A DNA stretch of 64,000 bases, taken from the NCBI GenBank assembly GCA_021555075.1, contig JAKGBX010000002.1:236001-300000 (forward strand). Reading direction: 5' to 3'. The stretch's first letter is position 1, and every line of letters starts with the position of its first letter. Shown piece after piece: positions 8,451 to 16,974 of the stretch. Position numbers and translations under genes: made by a program. Below the pieces are notes generated by a model. That model saw only the letters and a program-made list of their open reading frames with translations. It did not search any database and was not told where the DNA came from. This DNA comes from Rhodobacteraceae bacterium LMO-JJ12 (GTDB lineage Bacteria > Pseudomonadota > Alphaproteobacteria > Rhodobacterales > Rhodobacteraceae).

Positions 8451-8731
8451 TCGCGCGGAGATCTCGGCCATAAGCTTTGAGTGGAAATGAGAGACAAGCC
8501 TCGCGGGCGATGACACGCGGGGTGGCGAACCCGGCTTTCAGTATCGCAGTTTATCCCGGCCAAATCGCAGAACCCCGGAGTTGCGCGCGACCTCAACCAA
8601 TCGCCGCCCCGGGGGGGGGGCGTGTCGGCGATCGCGCGGCGGCCTGCGGCCTTGACACGGCGCGGGGCGGTGCGTGATTTGTCCTGCAAAGCGGTGGTTG
8701 CCCAGTGTTTCGTGAAAGAAGGACGATTGAG
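8451..8731. other. Intergenic region without a supported gene; contains a G10 tract
   Basis: About 280 bp between the formaldehyde dehydrogenase and GNAT genes. No frame here looks coding. It contains a run of ten G at 8611-8620 preceded by CCCC, and a GC-rich segment with GCGATCGCG. The promoter of the GNAT gene is expected here but no convincing -35/-10 pair stands out. Confidence 0.5.
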
Positions 8732-9226
8732 ATGGTGGTGATGCGCGAGGCAATGCGCGGCGTGGATGATGCGGCGGTCTGGGCGGTTTTGCGCCCGAGC
8801 GTTGAGGCGGGGGATACGTTTTGCGCCGATCCCGAAGGGGGCATGGCGGGTGGGTTGGCCTATTTCTGGCCCGAGAGTGCGCGTGTATGGCTTGCCGAGG
8901 TGGACGGCGAGATTTTGGGTTGTTGTTATTTGCGCCCCAACCAGACGGGGAATGGCGCGCATGTGTGCAATGCGGGGTATTGCACCTTGCCCGAAGCGCG
9001 GGGGCGTGGCGTAGCGCGCGCGATGCTGGCGCATTCGCTGGACGTGGCGCGAAGCGAAGGCTATCGCGCGATGCAGTATAATTTCGTGGTCGAGACCAAC
9101 CACCGGGCGATTGAGACGTGGGAGCGCGCCGGATTCGCAATCGTCGGGCGGCTGCCGGGGGCGTTCTTGCACCCCGCTGAGGGCTATGTCGATGCGTTGG
9201 TGATGTATCGCGATCTGACGACGTGA
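8732..9226 (+). CDS. GNAT family N-acetyltransferase
   Basis: A 164-aa GNAT protein. The acetyl-CoA pyrophosphate loop is visible in CTLPEARGRGVARAML (R/Q-x-x-G-x-G/A type), followed by the C-terminal alpha4-beta7 segment NHRAIETWERAGFAIVGRL. The ATG at 8732 is chosen because AGAAGGA lies 8 bp upstream; a GTG at 8705 would extend it by 9 residues and an ATG at 8741 would shorten it by 3. The acceptor substrate cannot be inferred. It stands alone, 123 bp before the TPR gene. Confidence 0.88.
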   Translation: MVVMREAMRGVDDAAVWAVLRPSVEAGDTFCADPEGGMAGGLAYFWPESARVWLAEVDGEILGCCYLRPNQTGNGAHVCNAGYCTLPEARGRGVARAMLAHSLDVARSEGYRAMQYNFVVETNHRAIETWERAGFAIVGRLPGAFLHPAEGYVDALVMYRDLTT

Positions 9227-9349
9227 GTGCCTTTGATTGGGGCGGCGATTGGGGGGGCGGCGAAACGCGGCGTCGGGACTGCTCTGAGACCTTTTCATGC
9301 GGGCGCGTCGTGGCCTAAGCTGTTCGTGAACAGATGAAGGATTCTTGCG

Positions 9350-10996
9350 ATGGCGTATTACGACCTCGGTTCATATTCGCGAACAGTTTCAACCAACTCG
9401 AAGAAGGCACAGAAATGGTTCGACCGGGGGTTGGTGTGGACCTATGCCTATCACCACGAAGAAGCCATCGTGTGTTTTCAAAAGGCGCTGAAGGCAGATC
9501 CGGGGTGCGCGATGGCGCATTGGGGGATCGGGTATTGCATCGGGCCGAATTATAACAAGCCGTGGGAAACCTTTGAGGACGAAGAAAAGCCCGAGTGCAT
9601 TTCGCTGGCGCGGTCATCGATTGATGCGGCGAACGCGTTGCTGGATCAGGTCACGCCGGTGGAACGTGCGCTGATCACGGCGCTGCGCGCGCGCTATCCC
9701 GAAACGTCAGAGGTTGAGGATTATAACCCGTGGAATGATGCCTTTGCCGATGCCATGCGCAAGGTTCATGCAGAGTTCAGCGACGATCTGGATGTTTGCG
9801 CGGTGTTTGCCGAGGCGATCATGAACCGCACGCCGTGGGAATTGTGGGATTTACCAAGCGGTCAGCCCGCCGAGGGTGCCGATACGCTTGAGGCTATTGC
9901 CCTTTTGGACAATGCGTTTCAGACCCTGCCGGGGGCGTGGGAACATGCGGGATTGCTGCATATGTATATCCACCTGATGGAGATGTCGCCGCACCCGGAA
10001 AAGGCGCTGTGCCATGGTGATGCGCTTTCTACGCTGGTGCCGGATGCAGGGCATTTGCTGCATATGCCGACCCATGTGGATGTGCTCTGTGGCGATTACA
10101 TGAATGTCGTTTTGCGCAACGAGGCGGCGATTGTGGCAGATCGGAAGTTTTTGAAGGCCGAGGGGGCGGATAATTTCTATTCGGTCTATCGGTGCCATAA
10201 TTATCACTTCAAGATTTATGGCGCGATGTTCATGGGGCAGCCGAGTGTGGCGTTGGAAGCAGCGGAGGAATTGATGGCAACCTTGCCCGCCGACACGCTG
10301 CGCCCGATGGCCGATTGGTTTGAGGGGTTCATCCCGATGAAGCAGCATGTTCTCATCCGGTTTGGGCGTTGGCAGGACATTATGGATCAGGAATTGCCAG
10401 ACGACGAAGAGCTCTATTCTGTGACCATCGCCATGATGCGGTATGCCCGCACGGTTGCCTTGGCCAATCTGCACAGGATTGACGACGCAGAAGCGGAAAA
10501 AGCCAGGTTCTATGAGGCGGTTGAGCGCGTGCCGGAAAGCCGGATGCTCTTTAACAACACCTGCCGGGACATTCTGAAAGTCGCCGAGCAGATGATGCTG
10601 GGCGAGTTGGCCTATCACAAGGGCGACCACGAGGCGGCGTTTGCGCATCTGCGTCGGTCGGTCGAGATTGACGATAACATGCCTTATGACGAGCCTTGGG
10701 GTTGGATGCAGCCGACGCGCCATGCGCTGGGCGCGCTGTTATTGGAGCAGGGGCAGGTTGAGGAAGCCGAGGCGGTCTATCGCGCCGATCTGGGGCTTGA
10801 TACGACGTTGAGCCGGGCCTGTCAGCATCCCGGCAATGTCTGGAGCCTGCATGGCTTGCACGAGTGTCTGACCCGGCGGGGCGAGAGCGTTGAGGCGCCC
10901 CATATCAAGCTGCAACTTGACAAGGCAGTGGCGCGCGCCGAGGTGGTGATCAAGGCGTCGTGCTATTGCCGCCAACAGAGATTGTCGGCGGCGTAA
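9350..10996 (+). CDS. Tetratricopeptide-repeat protein with conserved His clusters
   Basis: A 548-aa protein without signal peptide. TPR-like units are visible at the N-terminus (AQKWFDRGLVWTYAYHHEEA, then an FQKALKADPG segment) and near 420-500 (KGDHEAAFAHLRRSVEID, then EEAEAVYRADLGLD). Between them are His-rich signatures, HMYIHLMEMSPHPEKAL and GHLLHMPTHVDVLCGDY, which recur in a family of bacterial TPR proteins and look more like a functional site than packing. Function unknown: it could be a scaffold or a metal-dependent enzyme with TPR architecture. It is monocistronic by spacing (123 bp upstream, 70 bp downstream). Confidence 0.8.
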   Translation: MAYYDLGSYSRTVSTNSKKAQKWFDRGLVWTYAYHHEEAIVCFQKALKADPGCAMAHWGIGYCIGPNYNKPWETFEDEEKPECISLARSSIDAANALLDQVTPVERALITALRARYPETSEVEDYNPWNDAFADAMRKVHAEFSDDLDVCAVFAEAIMNRTPWELWDLPSGQPAEGADTLEAIALLDNAFQTLPGAWEHAGLLHMYIHLMEMSPHPEKALCHGDALSTLVPDAGHLLHMPTHVDVLCGDYMNVVLRNEAAIVADRKFLKAEGADNFYSVYRCHNYHFKIYGAMFMGQPSVALEAAEELMATLPADTLRPMADWFEGFIPMKQHVLIRFGRWQDIMDQELPDDEELYSVTIAMMRYARTVALANLHRIDDAEAEKARFYEAVERVPESRMLFNNTCRDILKVAEQMMLGELAYHKGDHEAAFAHLRRSVEIDDNMPYDEPWGWMQPTRHALGALLLEQGQVEEAEAVYRADLGLDTTLSRACQHPGNVWSLHGLHECLTRRGESVEAPHIKLQLDKAVARAEVVIKASCYCRQQRLSAA

Positions 10997-11066
10997 ATCG
11001 CGCCAGCAAGGGCTTTTCGGTGCGGCGCGTGGGGCGTAGGATCAGAGCAACACGAGAGGGTTTGAT

Positions 11067-11783
11067 ATGACCGACGCGACGCCGCTTTTGGCGGTTTTGA
11101 TTGATGCCGACAATACGTCGCCAAAATGGACCAAGGCGATTTTTGAGGAGATTGCGGGGATCGGCGAGGCCAGTGTGCGCCGGGTTTACGGCGATTTTTC
11201 CAGCCGCCAGATGACCGGCTGGAACAAGGTGCAGGCCGAGTTCGGCCTTGTGCCACATCACCAGCCTGCCAACACCGTGGGCAAGAATGCCAGCGATATT
11301 GCGTTGGTGATTGATGCGATGGACCTGATGCATTCGGGCCGGTTTGACGGGTTTGTTCTGGTCTCGTCTGACAGCGATTTTACCCGCCTGTCGAGCCGCA
11401 TTCGCGAGCAGGGGCTGGATGTCTTCGGCATCGGCGCGCAAAAGACGCCCGAGGCGTTTCGCAAGGCCTGCAAGCGGTTCATTTTTCTTGAAAACCTGGA
11501 AGGGGCGTCGAGCGACGACAAGCCAGCCGCCGAGGCCAAGCCAAAGGCGAGCCCGCAGTTGGCCGAGGCGCGTGCCTTGATTCTCAAGGCGATGGACAGC
11601 ATGGATCAGGATGAAGAATGGTATAATCTCGGCCGGTTGGGGCAGATGATCTTGGCGGCGCATTCTGATTTCGATACGCGGACCTATGGGCGCAAGAAGC
11701 TGAGTGAGTTGGTCGGTGATCTGAAGGTTTTCGAGACACGGCGCGGCACGGGCAATCAGCTTGAAATCCGGCGGATTGACTGA
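11067..11783 (+). CDS. NYN domain protein with C-terminal OST-HTH/LOTUS domain
   Basis: A 238-aa protein. The N-terminal NYN (PIN-like nuclease) domain, about 5-145, shows the acidic residues expected of the active site: LIDADN (Asp13, Asp15), SDIALVIDAMD (Asp77, Asp83) and LVSSDSDF (Asp102, Asp104). A charged linker (150-162) leads to an OST-HTH/LOTUS domain (about 165-238), an RNA-binding winged helix. It resembles bacterial limkain-type proteins, so cleavage or surveillance of RNA is likely, but targets are unknown. Confidence 0.9.
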   Translation: MTDATPLLAVLIDADNTSPKWTKAIFEEIAGIGEASVRRVYGDFSSRQMTGWNKVQAEFGLVPHHQPANTVGKNASDIALVIDAMDLMHSGRFDGFVLVSSDSDFTRLSSRIREQGLDVFGIGAQKTPEAFRKACKRFIFLENLEGASSDDKPAAEAKPKASPQLAEARALILKAMDSMDQDEEWYNLGRLGQMILAAHSDFDTRTYGRKKLSELVGDLKVFETRRGTGNQLEIRRID

Positions 11784-11792
11784 GGCATCGTC

Positions 11793-12413
11793 TTAGACAG
11801 CATAGCGTGCCAGAAACGTCTCGACTGCAGCTTCGACGACGGTTTCAATCTCGGCGTCGGAAAACTCTGATTGCACGCCCAGCACGGCGCGCAGCCAGAG
11901 ATTGGTTTTCGCCAGATCCGAGAATTGTTCGGCGGCAAGCGAGAGGTTGTCGATCTTCAACTCGCCCCGATCTACGGCCAGCGAGAGCACTTGTTCGAGC
12001 CGCTTGCGCCCCATTTCCGGGCCGGATTCATAGAAGGCGCGGGCGATATCGGGGAAGCGGTCACGCTCGGCCAAGCAGATGCGAAACATGGATTGTGCAA
12101 ATTCCGAAAGCAGGAAGCGCATCACCCGGTTTGCCGCCACCCGAAGCACATCGCGAATCGGGCCTGAGAGATTGACGCTTTGCACCGCTTCGTCGGCCAT
12201 GCGGTGGCATTCCGAGCGCGCCACTTCGGAAAACAGCAGCGCCTTGTCGGGGAAATAGGAATAGAGCGTCGCCTTGGAAACCCCGGCGGTGCGCGCGATT
12301 TCATCAACGCTTGCGCCTTCAAAGCCATCGGCCATGAACACTTGCCGCGCACCTTCGACCACCTGATCGAATTTACGGCCTGTTCGGTTGATTCTGGCGA
12401 GTGCTGCGGGCAT
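11793..12413 (-). CDS. TetR/AcrR family transcriptional regulator (divergent from mbfA)
   Basis: 206 aa. The N-terminal TetR helix-turn-helix lies at about 33-60 (ASVDEIARTAGVSKATLYSY, then FPDKALLF). The rest is an all-helical ligand-binding and dimerisation domain. The gene diverges from mbfA, and the shared 146-bp gap holds a perfect palindrome (12457-12476) that is a strong operator candidate. Regulation of mbfA and autoregulation are inferred from this layout. Its stop lies 9 bp from the end of the NYN gene (convergent). Confidence 0.92.
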   Translation of the reverse strand: MPAALARINRTGRKFDQVVEGARQVFMADGFEGASVDEIARTAGVSKATLYSYFPDKALLFSEVARSECHRMADEAVQSVNLSGPIRDVLRVAANRVMRFLLSEFAQSMFRICLAERDRFPDIARAFYESGPEMGRKRLEQVLSLAVDRGELKIDNLSLAAEQFSDLAKTNLWLRAVLGVQSEFSDAEIETVVEAAVETFLARYAV

Positions 12414-12456
12414 GAAACGCTCCGTTTTGGATGCTGGACAAGACTAAGCCGACAAG

Positions 12457-12476
12457 ACTGAACTGGCAAGTTCAGT
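12457..12476. promoter_or_regulatory. Palindrome ACTGAACT-N4-AGTTCAGT, candidate TetR operator
   Basis: A perfect inverted repeat with 8-bp arms and the spacer GGCA lies 43 bp upstream of the TetR start and 83 bp upstream of mbfA. Size and symmetry fit an operator for a dimeric TetR-type repressor. No other copy was noticed in the window. Confidence 0.65.
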
Positions 12477-12559
12477 TTCGATAATCGAGATATGTTCTGG
12501 CTTGTCTGTCAGAGCCTGCGGGCCTAAGTTGGAGCGCAATTCCAAACCGCGAGGCAGGC

Positions 12560-13534
12560 ATGCGATTTCTCACCCAACGGCGACGGTTTTCCGATCTGAA
12601 CGAGCAGGAAATTCTGGCTCTGGCGATTTCATCGGAAGAGGACGATGCACAGATCTATCGGATGTATGCCGAGCGGTTGCGCGAAGATTTTGCCGATACC
12701 GCCAAGGTGTTTGACGGCATGGCAGCGGAAGAAGACGGCCACCGCCAGCGGTTGATCGAGCTGCACCGGAGGCGCTTTGGCGAGGTGATCCCGCTCATTC
12801 GGCGCGAGCATGTGGCGGGATATTATGCGCGTCGCCCCGTCTGGCTGATCGAGAACCTCGGGCTTGAGCGGATGCGCGACGAGGCGGCCGCGATGGAACA
12901 TGACGCCGAACGCTTCTACCTGGCGGCGGCAGCGCGCAGCAAAGACGCGGCGACACGCAAGCTTCTGGGCGATCTGGCGGTGGCAGAGGCAGGCCACCAG
13001 CACACGGCGCAACATCTGGAAGACAAGTTTCTCGGCGAAGATGCGCGCGCAGAAGAGAATCGCACCGCACACCGGCAATTTGTTCTGACGTGGGTGCAAC
13101 CGGGACTGGCCGGATTGATGGATGGCTCTGTTTCGACCCTAGCGCCGATCTTCGCTGTGGCCTTTGCCACACATGACACTTGGACCACCTTCCTGGTCGG
13201 TCTCGCGGCCTCGGTGGGGGCGGGTATCTCGATGGGGTTCACCGAAGCCGCCAGCGATGATGGCCAACTCAGCGGTCGAGGCAGCCCGCTCAAACGTGGC
13301 TTTGCCTCTGGCATCATGACAACGGTGGGAGGGCTTGGCCATGCGCTGCCCTATCTGATCACGGATTTCTGGACCGCAACGGTGATTGCCTTCATCGTGG
13401 TTTTCGTCGAGCTTTGGGCGATTGCCTGGATCCAGAACAAGTTCATGGAAACCCCGTTTTTCCGGGCGGCGTTTCAGGTGGTGCTGGGCGGCGCGCTGGT
13501 CTTTGCAGCAGGGGTGCTGATCGGCAGCGGGTGA
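12560..13534 (+). CDS. mbfA: Membrane-bound ferritin MbfA (erythrin/VIT1-type iron exporter)
   Basis: A 324-aa fusion of a ferritin-like diiron domain (about 1-150; Glu26/27, E58xxH61 in AAEEDGHRQRLIE, and AVAEAGHQHTAQHLEDKF) with a C-terminal VIT1/CCC1-like membrane domain (about 165-324, several hydrophobic segments, LAGLMDGSVSTLAPIF). In rhizobia and Agrobacterium this architecture exports iron and protects against iron and peroxide stress, under the regulator Irr. Here a TetR gene is divergent instead. I see no clear Irr-type ICE box; a weak inverted repeat, TTGGA-N7-TCCAA, sits just upstream of the start. Confidence 0.93.
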   Translation: MRFLTQRRRFSDLNEQEILALAISSEEDDAQIYRMYAERLREDFADTAKVFDGMAAEEDGHRQRLIELHRRRFGEVIPLIRREHVAGYYARRPVWLIENLGLERMRDEAAAMEHDAERFYLAAAARSKDAATRKLLGDLAVAEAGHQHTAQHLEDKFLGEDARAEENRTAHRQFVLTWVQPGLAGLMDGSVSTLAPIFAVAFATHDTWTTFLVGLAASVGAGISMGFTEAASDDGQLSGRGSPLKRGFASGIMTTVGGLGHALPYLITDFWTATVIAFIVVFVELWAIAWIQNKFMETPFFRAAFQVVLGGALVFAAGVLIGSG

Positions 13535-13656
13535 AGCCTCTTGCGGCTATCCTGAATCCGGGATCATGGAAAAACCCGCGAGCGTTCAACATTCTGTGCG
13601 CCCTGCATCAGTTTCGGAATCGGGATTGGATGCAAAACGCTTTACAGCGCACCCCG

Positions 13657-13820
13657 CCCTTCATCTTGCCAAAAATATCCAAATCCAAAACGGCGCAACC
13701 GGCGTGACGCCAATAGACCGGACCCGGTCGGTCAGTCTGGTAGGGCCGAGCATGGCGAGGCCCCCCCGCGACGCCGTAAGGCGGCGCAAATCCTGACTGA
13801 GACGCCGTAAGGCGGCGCAA
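13657..13820 (+). repeat. Dispersed intergenic repeat, copy 1
   Basis: Fills most of the 300-bp gap between mbfA and the carboxypeptidase gene. The left part (13657-13686) is CTTCATCTTGCCAAAAATAT with flanks; the right part (13745-13789) starts GCCGAGC and ends in GACGCCGTAAGGCGGCGCAA. That last block is repeated once more at 13801-13820, giving a tandem with a 31-bp period. Related copies are at 28771-28900 and 55669-55797, and a left-part-only copy in inverse orientation is at 36534-36569. No gene is visible here. Confidence 0.8.
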
Positions 13821-13835
13821 GTCCTTGTTTGGATA

Positions 13836-15263
13836 TCAGCCCGGCCCGATCATGAAACATGCGACATTGCGGGCCTGCAAGCGGAGACAGGCCAACTCGG
13901 CGGTATCGCGGTCGAGGCCCATGAAATTCGCATCATACCCGCTCTTGCGCTGGATCACGCGGCGCAGGGTGCCGTCGAGCGTTTCCATCTCGTTGAGGGC
14001 GGTTTTCAACAGCACACGTTCAGCCTGATAGCGGCTGTTGTAGCGCCCGACATTGATGCCCCAATGGCGCCCGCCGGATGTGCTGACGCGGGTGATGATC
14101 TCGGGTTCCGGCGTGGTGTTGGCGGCGGGGGTCGCCGCCGACGCCATGACCAGATCCTTGGGTCGTGCCTTGGGTGTGACGGTGGGCGTTCGGGCGGGTT
14201 TGGCCACCGGTTGGGACGCCACAGTTGCCTGCACTTCGGCCAGCGCCGATTGGACGCCGTCTTGCAAACCGGCAACCAGTACCGGTGCGGCGGGCTCCTG
14301 ACCCGGGCGCGCCTTGGGGCGCAGGCTCTTGGTGACCGCCGTGATCAGGCGGATTGTTTTGCCTGCGCTGCGCGGTGCGGATTTTTCCGGCTCGATATCG
14401 GCATAGACCGGTGCCGAAGGCTTGCGTAGCGGCGTTTTGGATGGGGCGCGGCGGAACCCGAGATCGAGCAGTTCAGCCACTTTGGCGTTGCGCGACGCCG
14501 AGGAGCGGCCACCAAACACGGTGGCAATCACGCGTTCGTTGCCCCGTTCAGCCGAGGCCACGAGGTTGAACCCGGCGGCGCGGGTATAGCCGGTCTTGAT
14601 CCCGTCGGCACCCTTGTAGGCGGCCAGAAGGCGGCGGTTGGTGTTGGAGACTGTCCGTATCCCCGCATCAGTCGATTGGCGGGAGAACAGGTTGTAATAT
14701 TGCGGATAATCATAAAGCAGGTGACGGCCCAGCATGGTCATGTCGCGCGCCGTCGAAAGGTGGCCGCTCTCGGTCAGGCCGTGGGCGTTCTTGAAGGTTG
14801 TGCGGGTCATGCCCAGCGCCTTGGCGGTGCGGTTCATCCGGCGAGCGAATTTCGCTTCCGAACCCGAGATCGCTTCGCCAATCGCGGTGGCGCAGTCATT
14901 GGCCGATTTGACCGCGGAGGCGCGGATACAATAGCGCAGAGAAATGGTTTGCCCGGCTTTCAACCCCAGTTTCGATGGCGGTTCAGCGGCGGCGTTCTTG
15001 GATATGTGGAGTTTGGTGTCGAGTGTGATTTCACCGCGCTTGATCGCTTCGAAGGTGATGTAGAGCGTCATCATCTTGGTCAGCGAGGCCGGATGTAACC
15101 GGGTGTCGGCATTGCGGGCATGCAGCACCTCGCCGGTGCGCGCATCTATGACCATCGCGGCATAGGGCGCTGCCTTGGCCGAAAGCGGCACGACGACCAG
15201 CATCCAGATGGCTGCAATAATGAAAATACCGTTACGTACGGGGTGCCTGCCACGCATGCGCAT
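13836..15263 (-). CDS. D-alanyl-D-alanine carboxypeptidase with C-terminal SPOR domain
   Basis: A 475-aa penicillin-binding protein of the DacA/DacC type that trims the terminal D-Ala from peptidoglycan stem peptides. The N-terminus has a signal sequence or anchor (about 11-31). Active-site motifs are all present: SLTK (Ser60, Lys63), SAN (120-122) and KTG (223-225). A proline/alanine-rich linker (about 290-395) leads to a SPOR domain (about 395-475: RHWGINVGRYNSRYQAERVL), which binds denuded septal glycan and suggests action at the division site. It is monocistronic, with about 257 bp of upstream region. Confidence 0.94.
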   Translation of the reverse strand: MRMRGRHPVRNGIFIIAAIWMLVVVPLSAKAAPYAAMVIDARTGEVLHARNADTRLHPASLTKMMTLYITFEAIKRGEITLDTKLHISKNAAAEPPSKLGLKAGQTISLRYCIRASAVKSANDCATAIGEAISGSEAKFARRMNRTAKALGMTRTTFKNAHGLTESGHLSTARDMTMLGRHLLYDYPQYYNLFSRQSTDAGIRTVSNTNRRLLAAYKGADGIKTGYTRAAGFNLVASAERGNERVIATVFGGRSSASRNAKVAELLDLGFRRAPSKTPLRKPSAPVYADIEPEKSAPRSAGKTIRLITAVTKSLRPKARPGQEPAAPVLVAGLQDGVQSALAEVQATVASQPVAKPARTPTVTPKARPKDLVMASAATPAANTTPEPEIITRVSTSGGRHWGINVGRYNSRYQAERVLLKTALNEMETLDGTLRRVIQRKSGYDANFMGLDRDTAELACLRLQARNVACFMIGPG

Positions 15264-15520
15264 GGTGTCTAACCTTCTACTGCCTCAATCGCCGCCGGTT
15301 TTCCGACTGGCATTTTATCTGCTGGAACAAACCTAGCACGGGGGGCGTTAGAATTAAAGATTAGATTTCAATTGGATAGGCAGAACATTTTTCCACATCT
15401 TGGGGCGCGCACACACGCACCCCCTAGATGGGTGATTGTGGCGGGAATGTGGCGGCGGTATTTCGCGGGAAAATCGCGGCGCAGGAAAAACCCGCGCCGC
15501 TAATGCTACGTGGGTGCGTA

Positions 15521-16546
15521 TCAGATCACTTTGACGCACAATTTGCCGACATTCTTGCCCTCTAAGAGGCCCATGAAAGCGCGCGGGGCGTTTTCAAGGC
15601 CATCGACGATGTCTTCGAGATATGTGAGTTCGCCGGAGGCCAGCATCGGCACCACTTCTTTCGCAAAATCGGGGAAGCGATCAAAATGGTTCGAGATGAT
15701 GAAACCCGTGGCGGTGAGATGCTTGACCAACAGCGTGCTCCAGAAGACGGGGAACCTGTCGGGGCCTTCGGGCAGGTTGGTCGCGTTATAGCCCGCGATC
15801 ATGCCGCAGACCGGTATGCGCGCGAAGCGGTTCAGCAGTGGCAGGACAGCTTCGAACACCTTGCCACCGACATTCTCGAAATAGATGTCGATACCATCGG
15901 GGCATTCAGCCGCGAGGGCCTTGCGCAGGGACGAGGCATCGTCATAGGCACGGTGATCAACTGCGGCGTCAAAACCGAACTTTTCGGTCGCGAGTTTGCA
16001 TTTGTCGGCGCCGCCGGCGATGGCGACGGTGCGCAAACCGCGCGCCTTGGCGATCTGACCGACCATCTGACCGACGGGGCCGGTGGCAGCGGCGACGACG
16101 AGGGTTTCACCCTTTTTCGGTTTGCCGATTTCTGTCAGGCCATACCAACCGGTGAAGCCGGGCATGCCCAGAACGCCGAGTGAGGTTGTGATCGGCACGG
16201 AGGTGTCGAGTTTGCGCAGCATGTTGCCGGGCTGAACACCGTGGGTGGTCCAGCCGAACATGCCGAATACCATATCGCCGGGCGAGAATTGCGGGTGGTT
16301 GGACACCAGAACCTCGCCCGCGCCGCCGCCTTCCATCATGCCGCCCAAAGGCACCGGATCGGCATAGGATTTGGCGTCGTTCATGCGCCCGCGCATGTAA
16401 GGGTCAAGCGACATGTAATGGACGCGCACCAGCACTTCGCCGTCGCCGGGTGTGGGAACAGGGCGGGTTTCAAGTTTGAAATCCTCATCCTTGGGAGCGC
16501 CAACCGGGCGCTGGGCGAGGGTGATGCATTGCATTTGATCAGTCAT
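15521..16546 (-). CDS. NADP-dependent medium-chain oxidoreductase (prostaglandin reductase/CurA type)
   Basis: A 341-aa zinc-free medium-chain reductase. The N-terminus (RPVGAPKDEDFKLETRPVPT) and HYMSLDPYMRGRM are typical of the CurA/prostaglandin-reductase/zinc-binding-dehydrogenase 2 family, which reduce the C=C bond of 2-alkenals and enones with NADPH. The nucleotide loop is AAATGPVGQMVGQIAK. Its start overlaps the stop of the thioesterase gene (ATGA), so it is the last gene of the acyl-CoA operon. A role in reducing enone or enoyl intermediates is inferred. Confidence 0.9.
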   Translation of the reverse strand: MTDQMQCITLAQRPVGAPKDEDFKLETRPVPTPGDGEVLVRVHYMSLDPYMRGRMNDAKSYADPVPLGGMMEGGGAGEVLVSNHPQFSPGDMVFGMFGWTTHGVQPGNMLRKLDTSVPITTSLGVLGMPGFTGWYGLTEIGKPKKGETLVVAAATGPVGQMVGQIAKARGLRTVAIAGGADKCKLATEKFGFDAAVDHRAYDDASSLRKALAAECPDGIDIYFENVGGKVFEAVLPLLNRFARIPVCGMIAGYNATNLPEGPDRFPVFWSTLLVKHLTATGFIISNHFDRFPDFAKEVVPMLASGELTYLEDIVDGLENAPRAFMGLLEGKNVGKLCVKVI

Positions 16547-16953
16547 GGTTTTCCCTTTCCGGAACGGTATTTGAAATTTGCGGTTGCTGTGGCAATGAGG
16601 GTGCCATGTTCGTCTTTGATCTGACCTTCGGCGAAGGCGACCGTGCGGCCACCACCGATCTTGCGCCCCTCGGCGATGAGGGTTTGACCACGTGCAACCG
16701 AGAGATATTGGACGTTGAGGGCGAGTGTCATCACCAGCTGCTTGTTATCCGGGTCGCCAGTATAGCAGACGGAATAGCCAAGCGCGGTATCAAGCAGCGT
16801 GGCCATGACCCCGCCATGAGGAATGCCGTAGCGATTGCCCAGGTGATCCAACATCGGCTGGGACAGGCGGCAATAATCCTGGGCCCATTCGTCGATGCTA
16901 AACCCCAGGTGGGCTTGGAACGGGTAGGGCGGTTCGCGCAATTTGTCGTCCAT
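16543..16953 (-). CDS. PaaI-family hotdog thioesterase
   Basis: A 136-aa hotdog-fold protein. The PaaI signature is present: GIPHGGVMATLLDTALGYSV followed by the LNVQYLSVARGQTLIAEGRK strand and GRTVAFAEGQI. Members hydrolyse acyl-CoA or aryl-CoA thioesters and often relieve dead-end CoA esters. A good RBS (AAGGA) precedes ATG at 16953. It lies 22 bp downstream of the kinase-like gene and overlaps the reductase gene by 4 bp, so it belongs to the acyl-CoA operon. Confidence 0.9.
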   Translation of the reverse strand: MDDKLREPPYPFQAHLGFSIDEWAQDYCRLSQPMLDHLGNRYGIPHGGVMATLLDTALGYSVCYTGDPDNKQLVMTLALNVQYLSVARGQTLIAEGRKIGGGRTVAFAEGQIKDEHGTLIATATANFKYRSGKGKP

Positions 16954-16974
16954 TTCAATCCTTCGGGTCGTGGG

